Shown here one piece after another: positions 7,106 through 7,279 of a stretch of 7,279 bases of DNA. Made by a program: the position numbers and the translations under genes. The stretch's first letter is position 1. Each line of letters begins with the position of its first letter. The notes beneath the pieces are model-generated. The model was not told the origin of the DNA. It was given only the letters and a program-made list of their open reading frames with translations, and searched no databases. Source of the DNA: Candidatus Krumholzibacteriia bacterium (GTDB lineage: Bacteria; Krumholzibacteriota; Krumholzibacteria; WVZY01; JAKEHA01). The stretch is taken from contig JAOTVO010000127.1 of NCBI GenBank assembly GCA_029863355.1, positions 1-7,279 on the forward strand, in the 5' to 3' direction.

Positions 7106-7132
7106 TGCAGCGGCGCGCAACGTGAGTATACT
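7105..7132 (+). promoter_or_regulatory. Candidate promoter between sppA and the terminator
   Basis: TTGCAG (7105-7110) lies 16 nt before TATACT (7127-7132), which matches TATAAT at five of six positions. Transcription would start near 7139, at the base of the first hairpin of the module that ends in the terminator at 7222. The -35 is weak (three of six). An AT-rich hexamer in this context is notable but unproven. Confidence 0.4.
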
Positions 7133-7138
7133 CAAGAG

Positions 7139-7222
7139 TGCCGCCAAGGCGGCATGGGGTCATGCAAGGTGGGGGCTTGCGCAGCCTTACAGGAAAAGCC
7201 GGCTCGTAAAGAGCCGGCTTTT
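7139..7222 (+). ncRNA. Possible small RNA or leader RNA (about 84 nt) of unknown class
   Basis: The segment lies between a promoter-like element and a strong intrinsic terminator and contains no convincing gene. It folds by eye into three hairpins: TGCCGC/GCGGCA (7139-7154, loop CAAG), GCAAG/CTTGC (7164-7180, G-rich loop), and the terminator stem (7194-7222). GGCT/AGCC within 7174-7186 could pair instead of the second hairpin. It could be an independent small RNA, or a leader with an attenuator for a plus-strand gene right of the window, or just the sppA 3' untranslated region. I do not recognise a riboswitch or SRP RNA core. Confidence 0.3.
7194..7222 (+). terminator. Strong intrinsic terminator, symmetrical and probably bidirectional
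   Basis: A perfect 12-bp stem, AAAAGCCGGCTC (7194-7205) with GAGCCGGCTTTT (7211-7222), encloses a five-base loop GTAAA. The stem ends in four T residues, followed by CTCT. The A-run on the other side gives the minus strand the same form. It lies 107 nt after the sppA stop and should end that transcript, and possibly one arriving from the right. Confidence 0.9.
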
Positions 7223-7227
7223 CTCTG

Positions 7228-7246
7228 TCGCCGCCGTTGGCGGCGA
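7228..7246 (+). other. Perfect 8-bp GC hairpin right after the terminator
   Basis: TCGCCGCC (7228-7235) and GGCGGCGA (7239-7246) are exact inverted repeats around GTT. There is no T-tract. The arms share GCCGCC/GGCGGC with the hairpin at 7139-7154. The remaining bases to 7279 show no gene start or recognisable site. Confidence 0.45.
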
Positions 7247-7279
7247 GCTCGATGGCGTGCCGGCTCGCCCGACCGGGGT

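Noticed and set aside
7159..7187. Resemblance to SRP (4.5S) RNA domain IV
   Set aside because: A GG-UCAUG ... GCAG-CC arrangement recalls the SRP internal loop, but the GGAA-type tetraloop is absent, the apical loop is a G-run, and flanking bases do not make the long SRP helix.
7154..7279. Small plus-strand ORF from ATG 7154
   Set aside because: It runs straight through a strong terminator, has no convincing RBS and becomes Arg-rich.
1..7279. Mobile elements, CRISPR arrays, tRNA or rRNA
   Set aside because: No direct-repeat/spacer pattern, transposase, terminal inverted repeats with target duplication, or tRNA cloverleaf was seen on either strand.

Overview
This is a GC-rich bacterial window with four protein-coding genes in two divergent blocks. 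A secreted protease fused to a predicted outer-membrane beta-barrel points to a Gram-negative (diderm) host. High GC, a secreted TPR-CHAT protein and a long barrel-fused SppA would fit myxobacteria, Gemmatimonadota or Eisenbacteria-like lineages. The sequence alone does not settle the phylum.

Left block, minus strand, positions 4409 to 1 (transcribed right to left). The apparent operon has three genes. The first encodes a membrane-anchored SGNH/GDSL-type hydrolase (3171-4409). After a 27-nt gap comes a complete metallo-beta-lactamase/beta-CASP ribonuclease-type protein (1785-3143). Its stop overlaps the start of the third gene in an ATGA, and that gene encodes an exported TPR-repeat protein entering a CHAT (caspase-like) domain (1788 to beyond position 1). 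The third gene is open across all 596 visible codons and runs off the left edge, so its catalytic residues are not visible. It is easy to miss, because the longest closed ORF over the same bases is an antisense shadow on the plus strand.

Central divergent region, about 4410-4551. A 142-bp gap separates the SGNH gene from sppA. It holds candidate sigma-70-like promoters facing both ways. The leftward one has a good -10 (TACAAT) that falls inside the first codons of the longest SGNH reading frame, so the annotated start of that gene is doubtful.

Right block, plus strand. A long SppA-type S49 protease (4552-7086, 844 residues) has a Sec signal peptide and a beta-barrel-like segment of about 250 residues. 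These precede two S49 domains with both catalytic residues (Lys428, Ser615), and there is a C-terminal tail of about 70 residues. A very clear intrinsic terminator lies about 110 nt after its stop (7194-7222). Between stop and terminator sits a promoter-like element and a compact set of hairpins that could be a small RNA or leader of about 85 nt.

The main points of interest are the barrel-SppA fusion, the translationally coupled beta-CASP/TPR-CHAT pair, and the promoter-hairpin-terminator module after sppA. No tRNA, rRNA, CRISPR array, insertion sequence or phage gene was seen.
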